5,060 nt of DNA from Clostridia bacterium (lineage in GTDB: Bacteria; Bacillota_A; Clostridia; Oscillospirales; Acutalibacteraceae). A program made the position numbers and the translations under genes. The stretch lies in assembly GCA_017445685.1 (NCBI GenBank), contig JAFSTS010000204.1, positions 1-5,060 on the forward strand, in the 5' to 3' direction. The notes beneath the pieces are model-generated. The model made no database searches and was not told where the DNA came from. It saw only the letters and a list, made by a program, of their open reading frames with translations. Position 1 is the first letter of the stretch. Each line of letters starts with the position of its first letter. This document shows positions 1-5,060 of the stretch, piece after piece.

Positions 1-399
1 CGTCTGTCCGATATACGGCTCTTTAAGCCCCAAATCCTTTATAACTGTCAAAAAACCGTCCGTACCGACTGCACCGGCAACATCGAGCTTACCCTTTTTG
101 TTAAGGGGCAGTTCAACGTCAGCATTGCCTATATATCCTCTGACATTTCCGAGGCTGTCCGACACGGCAATAACTGTGCCGGCAGGGCCGTCGCCCTTAA
201 GCCGAAGCGTGAGGGAATCATCTTTTCCCTTGAGCATCGAGCCCATCATCGAAGCTGCGCTGAGAAGCCTGCCCAGAGCAGCGGAAGTCACCTTGGAAGT
301 ATGGTGAATTTCATGCGCGCGTCTGACGATGTCTGTCGAATCGACGGCTATTGCCACAAGGTCGCCCTCATGTGATATACATCTTACAATTTTACCCAT
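1..399 (-). CDS. hslO: Hsp33 redox-regulated chaperone HslO, N-terminal part (runs off left edge)
   Basis: Hsp33 is a cytosolic holdase that oxidation and unfolding activate, protecting proteins during bleach or peroxide stress. The 133 codons present cover roughly the first half of a protein usually near 290 residues. Family signatures are easy to read: TSAALGRLLSAASMMG (about 36-51), the LTLRLKGDGPAGTVIAVSD stretch (62-80), GNVRGYIGN (83-91), LPLNKKGKLDVAGAVG (97-112) and LTVIKDLGLKEPYIGQT (117-133). The frame is still open at base 1. The C-terminal redox switch, with its four zinc-binding cysteines, lies outside the window, so its integrity cannot be judged. The ATG at 399 follows a good GAGGA site with about six bases of spacing, and the next upstream gene's stop overlaps it (ATGGGTAA), which suggests translational coupling. 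It is the last visible gene of the yerC-yqeM-hslO operon. The family call is very secure. Confidence 0.96.
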   Translation of the reverse strand, partial: MGKIVRCISHEGDLVAIAVDSTDIVRRAHEIHHTSKVTSAALGRLLSAASMMGSMLKGKDDSLTLRLKGDGPAGTVIAVSDSLGNVRGYIGNADVELPLNKKGKLDVAGAVGTDGFLTVIKDLGLKEPYIGQT

Positions 400-1129
400 T
401 TGTTTTCCTCGCAATAAAAACTGTTCTTTCACTTTCTGCCGACGGCTTTTCAAACGAAAGGTTGTCAAAATGCCCTACAGGCTCAAAGCCGCTTTCTTCA
501 AGAAGCCTTTCAACTGTTTCGTCGCTGTAAAAAAACTCTGAAAAGCTTTCAAAATGCCTCTTGTACATTTCGCCGCATTTTTCAAAAAAATCAAGCTCGA
601 TATCTACGCTCGAATCGCCCTGATTAAAAAAGTTCTGCCACACGCAGTAGATGTTTTCAAAATCGTAAACGAAGGTGTTGTCCGAAAGTACCTCCCTGTG
701 CTTGTACAGCGTGTTGAGATCAAAGACAAATATTCCGCCGTCAGACATAAAAAGAGATATCTTCTTAAACGCCTCCAACAGCTTTTCTTCGCTTTCAAAA
801 TGATTGAAGCTGTCAAGCGCACACACGCAGGCGTCTATGGTTCCGTAAAGGTCAAGCTCGCACAGATCCTGACAAAGATACAAAATTGAGCCGTCAGATT
901 TTTCCTTTGCAACGCCGAGCATTTCCGGGCTGACATCGACCCCGATCATATCGTACCCGATTTTTGAAAGCCGTCTTGTAATGCTGCCTGTTCCGCAGGC
1001 GGCGTCAAGCACGATTTCAGCTTCAGGGCAGTATTTTGCAAAGATTTTTTCAACATACGCTGCGTATTCGTCATAGCGCACATCGGCAGTCAGTTCATCG
1101 TAAAACGACGCAAAGATCCCGTAGCTCAT
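392..1129 (-). CDS. yqeM: YqeM-like class I SAM-dependent methyltransferase
   Basis: This is a cytosolic Rossmann-fold methyltransferase of 245 residues, close to the length of Bacillus YqeM (about 247). Visible motifs are a YGIFASFYDELTADVRYD opening (3-20), motif I VLDAACGTG (40-48), the acidic ribose-binding strand GVDVS (63-67), QDLCELDL (87-94) and the motif IV-like DACVCALDSFNHF (99-111). The end, PSAESERTVFIARK (229-242), also resembles the YqeM C-terminus. The methyl acceptor is not established for this family as far as I know; I infer a small molecule or RNA/protein target without preference. The ATG at 1129 overlaps the yerC stop by four bases (ATGA). Only a weak A/G-rich ribosome site precedes it, so translation probably depends on coupling to yerC. 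Its own stop overlaps the hslO start by eight bases. The methyltransferase call is certain, the YqeM assignment likely, and the substrate unknown. Confidence 0.88.
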   Translation of the reverse strand: MSYGIFASFYDELTADVRYDEYAAYVEKIFAKYCPEAEIVLDAACGTGSITRRLSKIGYDMIGVDVSPEMLGVAKEKSDGSILYLCQDLCELDLYGTIDACVCALDSFNHFESEEKLLEAFKKISLFMSDGGIFVFDLNTLYKHREVLSDNTFVYDFENIYCVWQNFFNQGDSSVDIELDFFEKCGEMYKRHFESFSEFFYSDETVERLLEESGFEPVGHFDNLSFEKPSAESERTVFIARKTNG

Positions 1130-1431
1130 TGATTTTCTTTTTTCTTTTCGTCAAGGCGTTCAAAGACGATATTGTATCCGTTTTCGCCGTAGTTCAGGGA
1201 GCGGTTGACGCGGCTGATTGTTGCAGTAGACGCTTTCGTCTCCTTGACGATATTGCTGTAAACCGCCTTGTCGCTGAGCATTTTCGCGACAACAAGGCGC
1301 TGAGAGATCGATTTAAGCTCCGTGATAGTGCAAAGATCAAAAAAGAAATCTCTGCACTCTTCTTTGGTTTGTAATGTCAGGATAGCGTCAAACAAAAAGT
1401 CGACATTTTTGTCGTTGATTGAGTTTTGCAT
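1126..1431 (-). CDS. yerC: YerC/YecD family TrpR-related DNA-binding protein
   Basis: This 101-residue all-helical protein is of the TrpR superfamily, in the YerC/YecD branch typical of Firmicutes. The diagnostic core is LFDAILTLQTKEECRDFF (13-30), FDLCTITELKSISQRLVVAK (31-50) and the helix-turn-helix YSNIVKETKASTATISRVN (58-76), followed by RSLNYGENGY (77-86). The ASTATISR recognition helix is nearly invariant in the family. The tail (92-101) is charged and lysine-rich. It probably binds DNA as a dimer; the targets and any ligand are unknown, and tryptophan regulation should not be assumed. An in-frame TGA at 1438-1440 leaves the ATG at 1431 as the only ordinary start, and the MQ opening agrees with what I recall of Bacillus YerC. 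However, the strong AAGGAG site lies 28 bases upstream, which is unusual. It is the first gene of the operon, directly behind a sigma-A-type promoter, so it could autoregulate the unit. Confidence 0.93.
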   Translation of the reverse strand: MQNSINDKNVDFLFDAILTLQTKEECRDFFFDLCTITELKSISQRLVVAKMLSDKAVYSNIVKETKASTATISRVNRSLNYGENGYNIVFERLDEKKKENQ

Positions 1432-1442
1432 AATTTTTCATT

Positions 1443-1456
1443 ACGCCCACAGGCGC
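1443..1456 (-). other. Small hairpin in the yerC leader, between ribosome site and ATG
   Basis: On the minus strand CGCC-TGTG-GGCG forms a perfect four-pair GC stem with a four-base loop, extended by one G-U pair. It sits between the AAGGAG site and the yerC start codon. Folding would bring the site to about 16 bases from the ATG, still longer than usual. It is short and could be chance, so the structure is only suggested. Confidence 0.35.
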
Positions 1457-1459
1457 TTT

Positions 1460-1465
1460 CTCCTT
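1460..1465 (-). promoter_or_regulatory. Strong AAGGAG ribosome binding site, displaced from the yerC start
   Basis: The minus strand reads AAGGAG at 1465-1460, with 28 bases between it and the yerC ATG at 1431. Normal spacing is 5-9. At the ideal distance of nine bases lies a GTG (1450) in another frame. That frame stays open for 20 codons to a TGA at 1388-1390 and overlaps the first part of yerC. A small hairpin also lies between this site and the ATG. The site may drive a leader peptide coupled to yerC, or the hairpin may shorten the effective distance. The AAGGAG itself is plain; which start it serves is open. Confidence 0.6.
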
Positions 1466-1480
1466 TTTAAATATATTCAT

Positions 1481-1509
1481 ATTTTACCACTCTAAACCAT
1501 GAAAGTAAA
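1481..1509 (-). promoter_or_regulatory. Sigma-A-type promoter of the yerC-yqeM-hslO operon
   Basis: On the minus strand the -35 box is TTTACT (1509-1504, four of six consensus bases) and the -10 box is TAAAAT (1486-1481, five of six), with exactly 17 bases between. Transcription would start near 1474, giving a leader of about 43 bases that contains the AAGGAG site and the small hairpin. It lies immediately downstream of the esterase terminator, so the operon has its own start and does not depend on readthrough. No other promoter is visible within the operon, whose gene junctions overlap. Confidence 0.75.
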
Positions 1510-1512
1510 GCC

Positions 1513-1526
1513 TTTTTGCGCAAAAA
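1513..1526. repeat. Perfect 14-base palindrome upstream of the yerC promoter
   Basis: TTTTTGCGCAAAAA is a perfect palindrome lying four bases upstream of the -35 box (1504-1509). Part of it is the A-run that begins the esterase terminator stem (1522-1527), so some symmetry may come from the terminator's U-tract. The central TTGCGCAA resembles a dimeric regulator site, for example for the YerC product, but nothing in the sequence proves binding. Confidence 0.45.
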
Positions 1527-1565
1527 ATACCCTTCGAGTCAAAAACAGCTCGAAAGGTATTTTTT
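1522..1565 (-). terminator. Intrinsic terminator of the esterase gene (symmetric)
   Basis: An interrupted inverted repeat starts ten bases after the esterase stop. AAAAAATACC (1522-1531) pairs with GGTATTTTTT (1556-1565), then one mismatch, then TTCGAG (1533-1538) with CTCGAA (1549-1554), leaving a ten-base loop. Read on the minus strand, the stem ends in a run of six T. The A-run on the opposite arm means it could also work in the plus direction, although no plus-strand gene reaches it. Confidence 0.88.
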
Positions 1566-1574
1566 AAATCAGTT

Positions 1575-3788
1575 TCAGCAGCTTATCGACTTAAATAAAT
1601 TGCCGATGTCATTAAACAATTTGTTAAAGAATCTGTACGCCTTTATTGCGAAGCTGACTGGTCTTTTTGACTGTCCGCTCTGAACTGTTGAAGAAAACTC
1701 AAATTCATCAATGTCAAGATCCGTTTCACCCGAAGGATTTGAAAAATCAAGCTGAACTCTCAAGATCTTGCTGATTTCGGACGAATCATATTTAAGCAGC
1801 GGTATGCCGTAGACATAGAGATTTGTCAAATCGTATTCAACCGTGTGCCATTGGCTGTCGGCAGGAATGACCGTCTGACAGAGAGGGAGGCCGTTGACCG
1901 TGGGTGCAAACCACTTGCCATCCGTCTCTGTAATAAGCTTCAAAAAACTGATAGTAACATTCTTATCCCCGCTGTTTCTGACTCTGACTCTGAGGGATTT
2001 GTAGTTGCTCCAGTTGTAGTTTACATTGTCGTAAAACCATTTATTTACAAGCGTGTAGTTTCTTGCAATGAAAAAGCTTTTTTCATTTGAGACAAGATTC
2101 ATTCCCTTGTCCCCTGCAAATGCGCTGCCGCTGTCGACAGTGTAGCTGCAGTTTGAAGTTTCCCATATCGGCGCAAAATGTGCGTCTGACAGACGGGCAA
2201 GCCAGACTTCAGACTGCTCCATGTCAGCCGAAGGAGTGTCAAGGTAGTAGAGCTTCGTTTTCGTTATATCCGTAACGAAAGGAGACACCGGCATTAAAGG
2301 CTCGCCGTTTTGCGTGGAATAGAGTTTCGAGCGCATATTTGTCGAAGATATCGCATACGAAGCTGAAACGGGATCATTCACTTCCTCGTTTGAAATCTTC
2401 AAGGTATCCTTCGAAACTATTTCAGCCTGAGCTTTGTAATAGATACCGTCCTCGCCACACACAGCAAAGCCGAAGAAGCTGTCATCTGCCGACACAAGCC
2501 CGTCGCCCGTATTAGAAAGCGTTACGAATACTGCGCCGTTTTCGATTTTTGTCTCTTTTACATACGCAGCGGAAGTCACACCGTCCTCACCGTAAACAAG
2601 AGAAGAAGCAACAGCAAACATTCTTTCACCGATAGTCTTTTTTGCTCTGGGATGAATGGCATTGTTTTCACCGGTATAGTAAGGTATAACATCGTAGTGG
2701 GTGACAACTGCTCTGCTTTCCGGTTTAAGAGTCTGCAAGGAAGCAAGCTCTTCGTTGAACAAATTGAAAGAAGTGTACGACGGTCCGTAGTTTGCAAGGT
2801 TTGCAATGATCATCGGAATATCTCCGTCAAAGTTGAAAGTCTCGCTGAATTCCTCTTGGAGCATATTGAAAAGATATGTGTAATCTCCCCTCTTTTCCGC
2901 TTCACCGACATCGCTTTCTCCCTGATACCAAAGCGCTCCTGATACCGTGAAATGACGAATGGGATAAATCAGCTCATTATAGCTCGAAAAGGTTCTCGTC
3001 GCACTAAGCTGACCTTTTTCATACATTTCCACAGCCTGTTCAGGCGTGAAATACATACTGCGCTTAAGTATTTCAAACGCCTGAGGATCGCTGTCTACCC
3101 TTTCCCTTGACAGCCACGAGGCAAGCACCGAGCCGCCTCGGTTTGCATTGAGAATACCGACAGGCATACCGATTTTTTCAACAAGCTTTTGAGCAAAGAA
3201 ATATGCAACTGCGCTGACTTCCTCGATTACGGGATCGCTCGACTTTACCCATTTTGCGCCGATATTCTCCTCCTGCTTTTCAAGAGTGTATTCCTCAGCG
3301 GGTACCTTAACGAGCAGCAGCGCTCTTACCCATTCGCTTCCATAGCCGTTTGCCCGTACTGCTTCTATCGTTTCTTCCGCACCAAGACCGTATTCCATGT
3401 TGCTCTGACCTGAGGCGAGCCAAAGCTCTCCGAACACAACGCCTTTTAGCGTTTGGAAAGCTTCGCCGTTTTCGGACAAAACGATCGAATACTCCGTGAA
3501 GCTTCCTGCAGGAGCTGTGAAAGAAACTTCAAACACACCGTCCGTTGATGTCAATGTCGAGCCACTTGTTACAAAATTTCCGTTTTCATCAAAAAGCACT
3601 GCCTTAACTGTGCTGCCGGCAGCCGCTTTACCTGACAAAACTGCGTTGTCCTTCTGTTTAAAAAGCATATTGTCGCCGTAAACATTATAAAGCCGTGCGC
3701 TTTTTGCTTGTTTCGCGTGCGCCAACGGAGCAAGGCTCATCATCAGACACAGGCACAAAACGGCTGATATTATTTTTCTCAACTTCAT
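1575..3788 (-). CDS. Secreted sialate O-acetylesterase-type SGNH carbohydrate esterase
   Basis: This exported 737-residue esterase probably removes O-acetyl groups from sugars; sialic acid is only one possible substrate. From the chosen ATG at 3788, a signal peptide runs to about residue 25 (positive MKLRK, hydrophobic core, likely cut after AHA). A beta-sandwich follows (about 30-120). The SGNH domain starts at VFGELWLASGQSNMEYG, with the nucleophile Ser129 in GQSNM. It continues through NANRGGSVLASW (214-225) and LWYQGESDVGEA (286-297) to IHPRAKKTIGERM, with the likely catalytic His379. A second sandwich (about 530-700) with aromatic residues and a DLDIDEFEF end resembles carbohydrate-binding modules. 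Then come a polar linker and an amphipathic tail (711-737) ending in Cys. An in-frame ATG at 3818 is rejected because it lies between the -35 and -10 boxes. No nan or other glycan genes are nearby, so it appears to be a single-gene unit with its own promoter and terminator. Confidence 0.9.
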   Translation of the reverse strand: MKLRKIISAVLCLCLMMSLAPLAHAKQAKSARLYNVYGDNMLFKQKDNAVLSGKAAAGSTVKAVLFDENGNFVTSGSTLTSTDGVFEVSFTAPAGSFTEYSIVLSENGEAFQTLKGVVFGELWLASGQSNMEYGLGAEETIEAVRANGYGSEWVRALLLVKVPAEEYTLEKQEENIGAKWVKSSDPVIEEVSAVAYFFAQKLVEKIGMPVGILNANRGGSVLASWLSRERVDSDPQAFEILKRSMYFTPEQAVEMYEKGQLSATRTFSSYNELIYPIRHFTVSGALWYQGESDVGEAEKRGDYTYLFNMLQEEFSETFNFDGDIPMIIANLANYGPSYTSFNLFNEELASLQTLKPESRAVVTHYDVIPYYTGENNAIHPRAKKTIGERMFAVASSLVYGEDGVTSAAYVKETKIENGAVFVTLSNTGDGLVSADDSFFGFAVCGEDGIYYKAQAEIVSKDTLKISNEEVNDPVSASYAISSTNMRSKLYSTQNGEPLMPVSPFVTDITKTKLYYLDTPSADMEQSEVWLARLSDAHFAPIWETSNCSYTVDSGSAFAGDKGMNLVSNEKSFFIARNYTLVNKWFYDNVNYNWSNYKSLRVRVRNSGDKNVTISFLKLITETDGKWFAPTVNGLPLCQTVIPADSQWHTVEYDLTNLYVYGIPLLKYDSSEISKILRVQLDFSNPSGETDLDIDEFEFSSTVQSGQSKRPVSFAIKAYRFFNKLFNDIGNLFKSISC

Positions 3789-3793
3789 AACTA

Positions 3794-3800
3794 CCACCTC
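3794..3800 (-). promoter_or_regulatory. Ribosome binding site that fixes the esterase start
   Basis: GAGGTGG on the minus strand lies five bases before the ATG at 3788 (eight bases from GAGG). It selects that codon, directly in front of a textbook signal peptide, over the ATG at 3818, which has no such site and would precede the predicted transcript start. Confidence 0.85.
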
Positions 3801-3806
3801 AACAAA

Positions 3807-3835
3807 ATTATATACCACACCGCTTGTTTAGTCAA
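3807..3835 (-). promoter_or_regulatory. Near-consensus sigma-A promoter of the esterase gene
   Basis: The minus strand carries TTGACT (3835-3830, five of six) and TATAAT (3812-3807, six of six) separated by exactly 17 bases. The expected start is about 3800, which leaves a leader of only about 12 bases beginning almost at the GAGG site. So strong a core promoter suggests high expression unless a repressor acts. An AAAAT-GTGT-ATTTT inverted repeat (3852-3865), about 17 bases upstream of the -35 box, is a weak candidate control site. Confidence 0.88.
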
Positions 3836-3883
3836 TTAAAAGATTATCGTAAAAATGTGTATTTTCTAAACATCAGCCCAAAA

Positions 3884-3910
3884 AAAGATGTCCCGAAAAA
3901 GAACATCTTT
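3884..3910 (-). terminator. Intrinsic terminator of the RlmL/YpsC-type gene
   Basis: On the minus strand AAAGATGT (3910-3903) pairs with ACATCTTT (3891-3884) around an 11-base loop, and the T-run continues to 3880 (seven T in all). The stem starts eight bases after the TAA of the methyltransferase gene. It is AT-rich and modest in strength but well placed, separating that gene from the esterase promoter. Confidence 0.85.
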
Positions 3911-3917
3911 CTTAAAG

Positions 3918-5033
3918 TTATTTAAAATACATATATAGCTGGCATTTTATCATGCCGTTGTAAATTTTTCTGCGTTTGTCTGCTTTTTTACCGAACAGGT
4001 TTTCAAAGTTTTCATCAGGACTGATTATGTAGTAGCTCCATCCGCTTTGGGAAGTAAACTTTTTCCCCATAAGACGATATATCTCCTGCGCCTGCTCAAT
4101 ATCAAGCAGCCTTTCGCCATAAGGCGGATTGACGATCACAGTACCTCTGTCCGTTCTTTTTTCAAAGTCGCGCAGATCTCTTTTTTCAAAAATTATTTTG
4201 TTTTTCACACCTGCCGCTTCAGCGTTGATTTTTGCTCTTTCAAGAGCTTTTTCGTCTATATCGGACGCATAGCAGACAAAGGAACAGTCGGTTTTTTCCA
4301 ACGACCTCGCTCTTTCACGCTCATCATTAAATATTTTTTCATCAAAGATATCCCACTTTTCGCAGGAGAAGCTTCTGTTTTTTCCCGGAGCTATATTGCA
4401 CGCCTTCATTGCGCCCTCTATTGCAATCGTTCCGCTGCCGCACATGGGGTCATACAGTGTGTGAAAATCACGAAGCCTCGCGATGTTGCAAAAAGCAGCC
4501 GCGATAGTTTCCTTGATCGGCGCATCATTTGCAACGGGACGGTATCCCCTCTTGTGAAGTCCTGCGCCCGATGTATCGAGAAGAAGGCTAACCTTGTCCT
4601 TCATGATGGAAAACTGTATCTGATGAAGACTGCCGCTTTCCTCAAACCACGGGATATTATACTTTTCCTTCAGCCTCTCGACTACAGCCTTTTTGATTAT
4701 CGCCTGACAGTCGCGCACGCTGAAAAGCTTTGAATTTATCGAATAGCCTTTGACTGGAAAAGTGTCTTTTTCGCCGATATATTTTTCCCATTCGAATTTT
4801 TTCGTACCCTCGAAAAGCTCCTCAAAGCTTTTTGCGTAAAATTCGCCGACGAGTATCTGCACTCTTTCGGCGCTTCTAAGGCAGATATTCGCGCGCGCAA
4901 CAGAGCTTTCGTCACCCGAAAAAAGCACTCTGGCGTTTTCGCACGAAACATTTTCTATCCCCATCATTTTCAGTTCGTCTGCAATAATACTCTCAAGTCC
5001 GATAAGACACGGCACAACACATTTAAACTCCAT
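3918..5033 (-). CDS. RlmL/YpsC-type THUMP-domain 23S rRNA guanine-N2 methyltransferase
   Basis: This 371-residue protein resembles Bacillus YpsC and the N-terminal half of E. coli RlmL, which makes m2G2445 in 23S rRNA. It lacks the second, RlmK-like methyltransferase half of the roughly 700-residue E. coli protein, as is usual in Firmicutes. The N-terminal ferredoxin-like and THUMP region (about 1-155) would bind RNA, and includes the LLLDTSGAGLHKRGYR block (150-164). The SAM-binding motif DPMCGSGTIAIEGA lies at 195-208, with the acidic strand ASDID at 256-260. The catalytic motif NPPYGERL (302-309) is typical of amino-group methylation and explains why such proteins are often misnamed DNA adenine methylases. 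The ATG at 5033 follows an AGAGG site with six bases of spacing, and MEFKCVVPCLIGLE fits the family start. The frame stays open upstream to the window edge, but no better start is seen. The exact target nucleotide is inferred from the family. Confidence 0.92.
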   Translation of the reverse strand: MEFKCVVPCLIGLESIIADELKMMGIENVSCENARVLFSGDESSVARANICLRSAERVQILVGEFYAKSFEELFEGTKKFEWEKYIGEKDTFPVKGYSINSKLFSVRDCQAIIKKAVVERLKEKYNIPWFEESGSLHQIQFSIMKDKVSLLLDTSGAGLHKRGYRPVANDAPIKETIAAAFCNIARLRDFHTLYDPMCGSGTIAIEGAMKACNIAPGKNRSFSCEKWDIFDEKIFNDERERARSLEKTDCSFVCYASDIDEKALERAKINAEAAGVKNKIIFEKRDLRDFEKRTDRGTVIVNPPYGERLLDIEQAQEIYRLMGKKFTSQSGWSYYIISPDENFENLFGKKADKRRKIYNGMIKCQLYMYFK

Positions 5034-5060
5034 TTTTGCCCTCTTACAAATAGGCGAGAG

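Noticed and set aside
554..1374. Plus-strand open frames (554-889 and 1036-1374) opposite the yqeM-like gene and yerC
   Set aside because: Antisense shadows of conserved coding frames with no family resemblance and no promoter or ribosome site that stands out.
3789..3818. Longer esterase start at the ATG at 3818
   Set aside because: It lies between the -35 and -10 boxes of the promoter, has no ribosome site, and would put ten extra residues before a normal signal peptide.
4047..4733. 228-codon open frame on the plus strand opposite the RlmL/YpsC-type gene
   Set aside because: It lies wholly antisense to a well-supported conserved gene, shows no recognisable domain, and is explained by the codon composition of the opposite strand.
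3918..5033. Reading the NPPY methyltransferase as a restriction-modification DNA methylase
   Set aside because: The N-terminal THUMP-type region and the DPMCGSGTIAIEGA motif mark the rRNA guanine-N2 methyltransferase family, and no restriction gene is adjacent.
5034..5060. Possible tail of an upstream gene ending ...LAYL at a TAA (5044-5046), or an N-terminal extension of the RlmL/YpsC-type gene
   Set aside because: Only five codons of that frame are visible, so it cannot be told from chance. The in-frame extension has no start codon in the window, and ATG 5033 has a good ribosome site.
1..5060. Search for CRISPR arrays, transposons, toxin-antitoxin or defence genes, tRNA genes and riboswitches
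   Set aside because: No regularly spaced repeats, transposase or integrase motifs, cloverleaf or known riboswitch core was seen; intergenic space is limited to about 140 bases at each of two gaps, and both are filled by terminators and promoters.

Overview
The window looks like a chromosomal stretch from a low-to-moderate-GC Gram-positive anaerobe, most likely a Clostridia member of the gut or rumen type. The basis is protein similarity recalled from families: a YerC/YecD-type TrpR relative, a YqeM-like methyltransferase, a YpsC/RlmL-type THUMP methyltransferase and a secreted sialate O-acetylesterase-type SGNH esterase. Strong GAGG/AAGGAG ribosome binding sites and clear sigma-A-type promoters agree with this. 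All genes read on the minus strand, so the layout below runs right to left in the direction of transcription.

Region 1 (5060 to about 3880): a complete RlmL/YpsC-type rRNA guanine-N2 methyltransferase gene (3918-5033), closed by an intrinsic terminator starting eight bases after its stop. Its promoter is not visible in the 27 bases upstream.

Region 2 (about 3835 to 1522): a single-gene transcription unit for a large exported esterase (1575-3788). It has a near-consensus promoter (TTGACT-17-TATAAT), a very short leader that starts almost at the ribosome binding site, and a strong symmetric terminator right after the stop. The protein has a signal peptide, an N-terminal beta-sandwich, the GQSNM esterase domain, a C-terminal beta-sandwich that may bind carbohydrate, and an amphipathic C-terminal tail.

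Region 3 (about 1510 to 1): a tight three-gene operon, yerC-like regulator > yqeM-like methyltransferase > hslO (Hsp33), with a promoter directly behind the esterase terminator. The junctions are a 4-base ATGA overlap and an 8-base ATGGGTAA overlap, so translational coupling is likely. hslO runs off the left edge after 133 codons.

The three units have separate functions (ribosome modification, exported glycan deacetylation, regulation plus redox stress) and no pathway links them. I see no mobile element, CRISPR array, tRNA, rRNA or defence system, and no convincing undescribed system. The points most worth a second look are the yerC leader (a ribosome binding site far from the start, with a hairpin and an overlapping small frame), the esterase's C-terminal tail, and the palindrome between the esterase terminator and the operon promoter.
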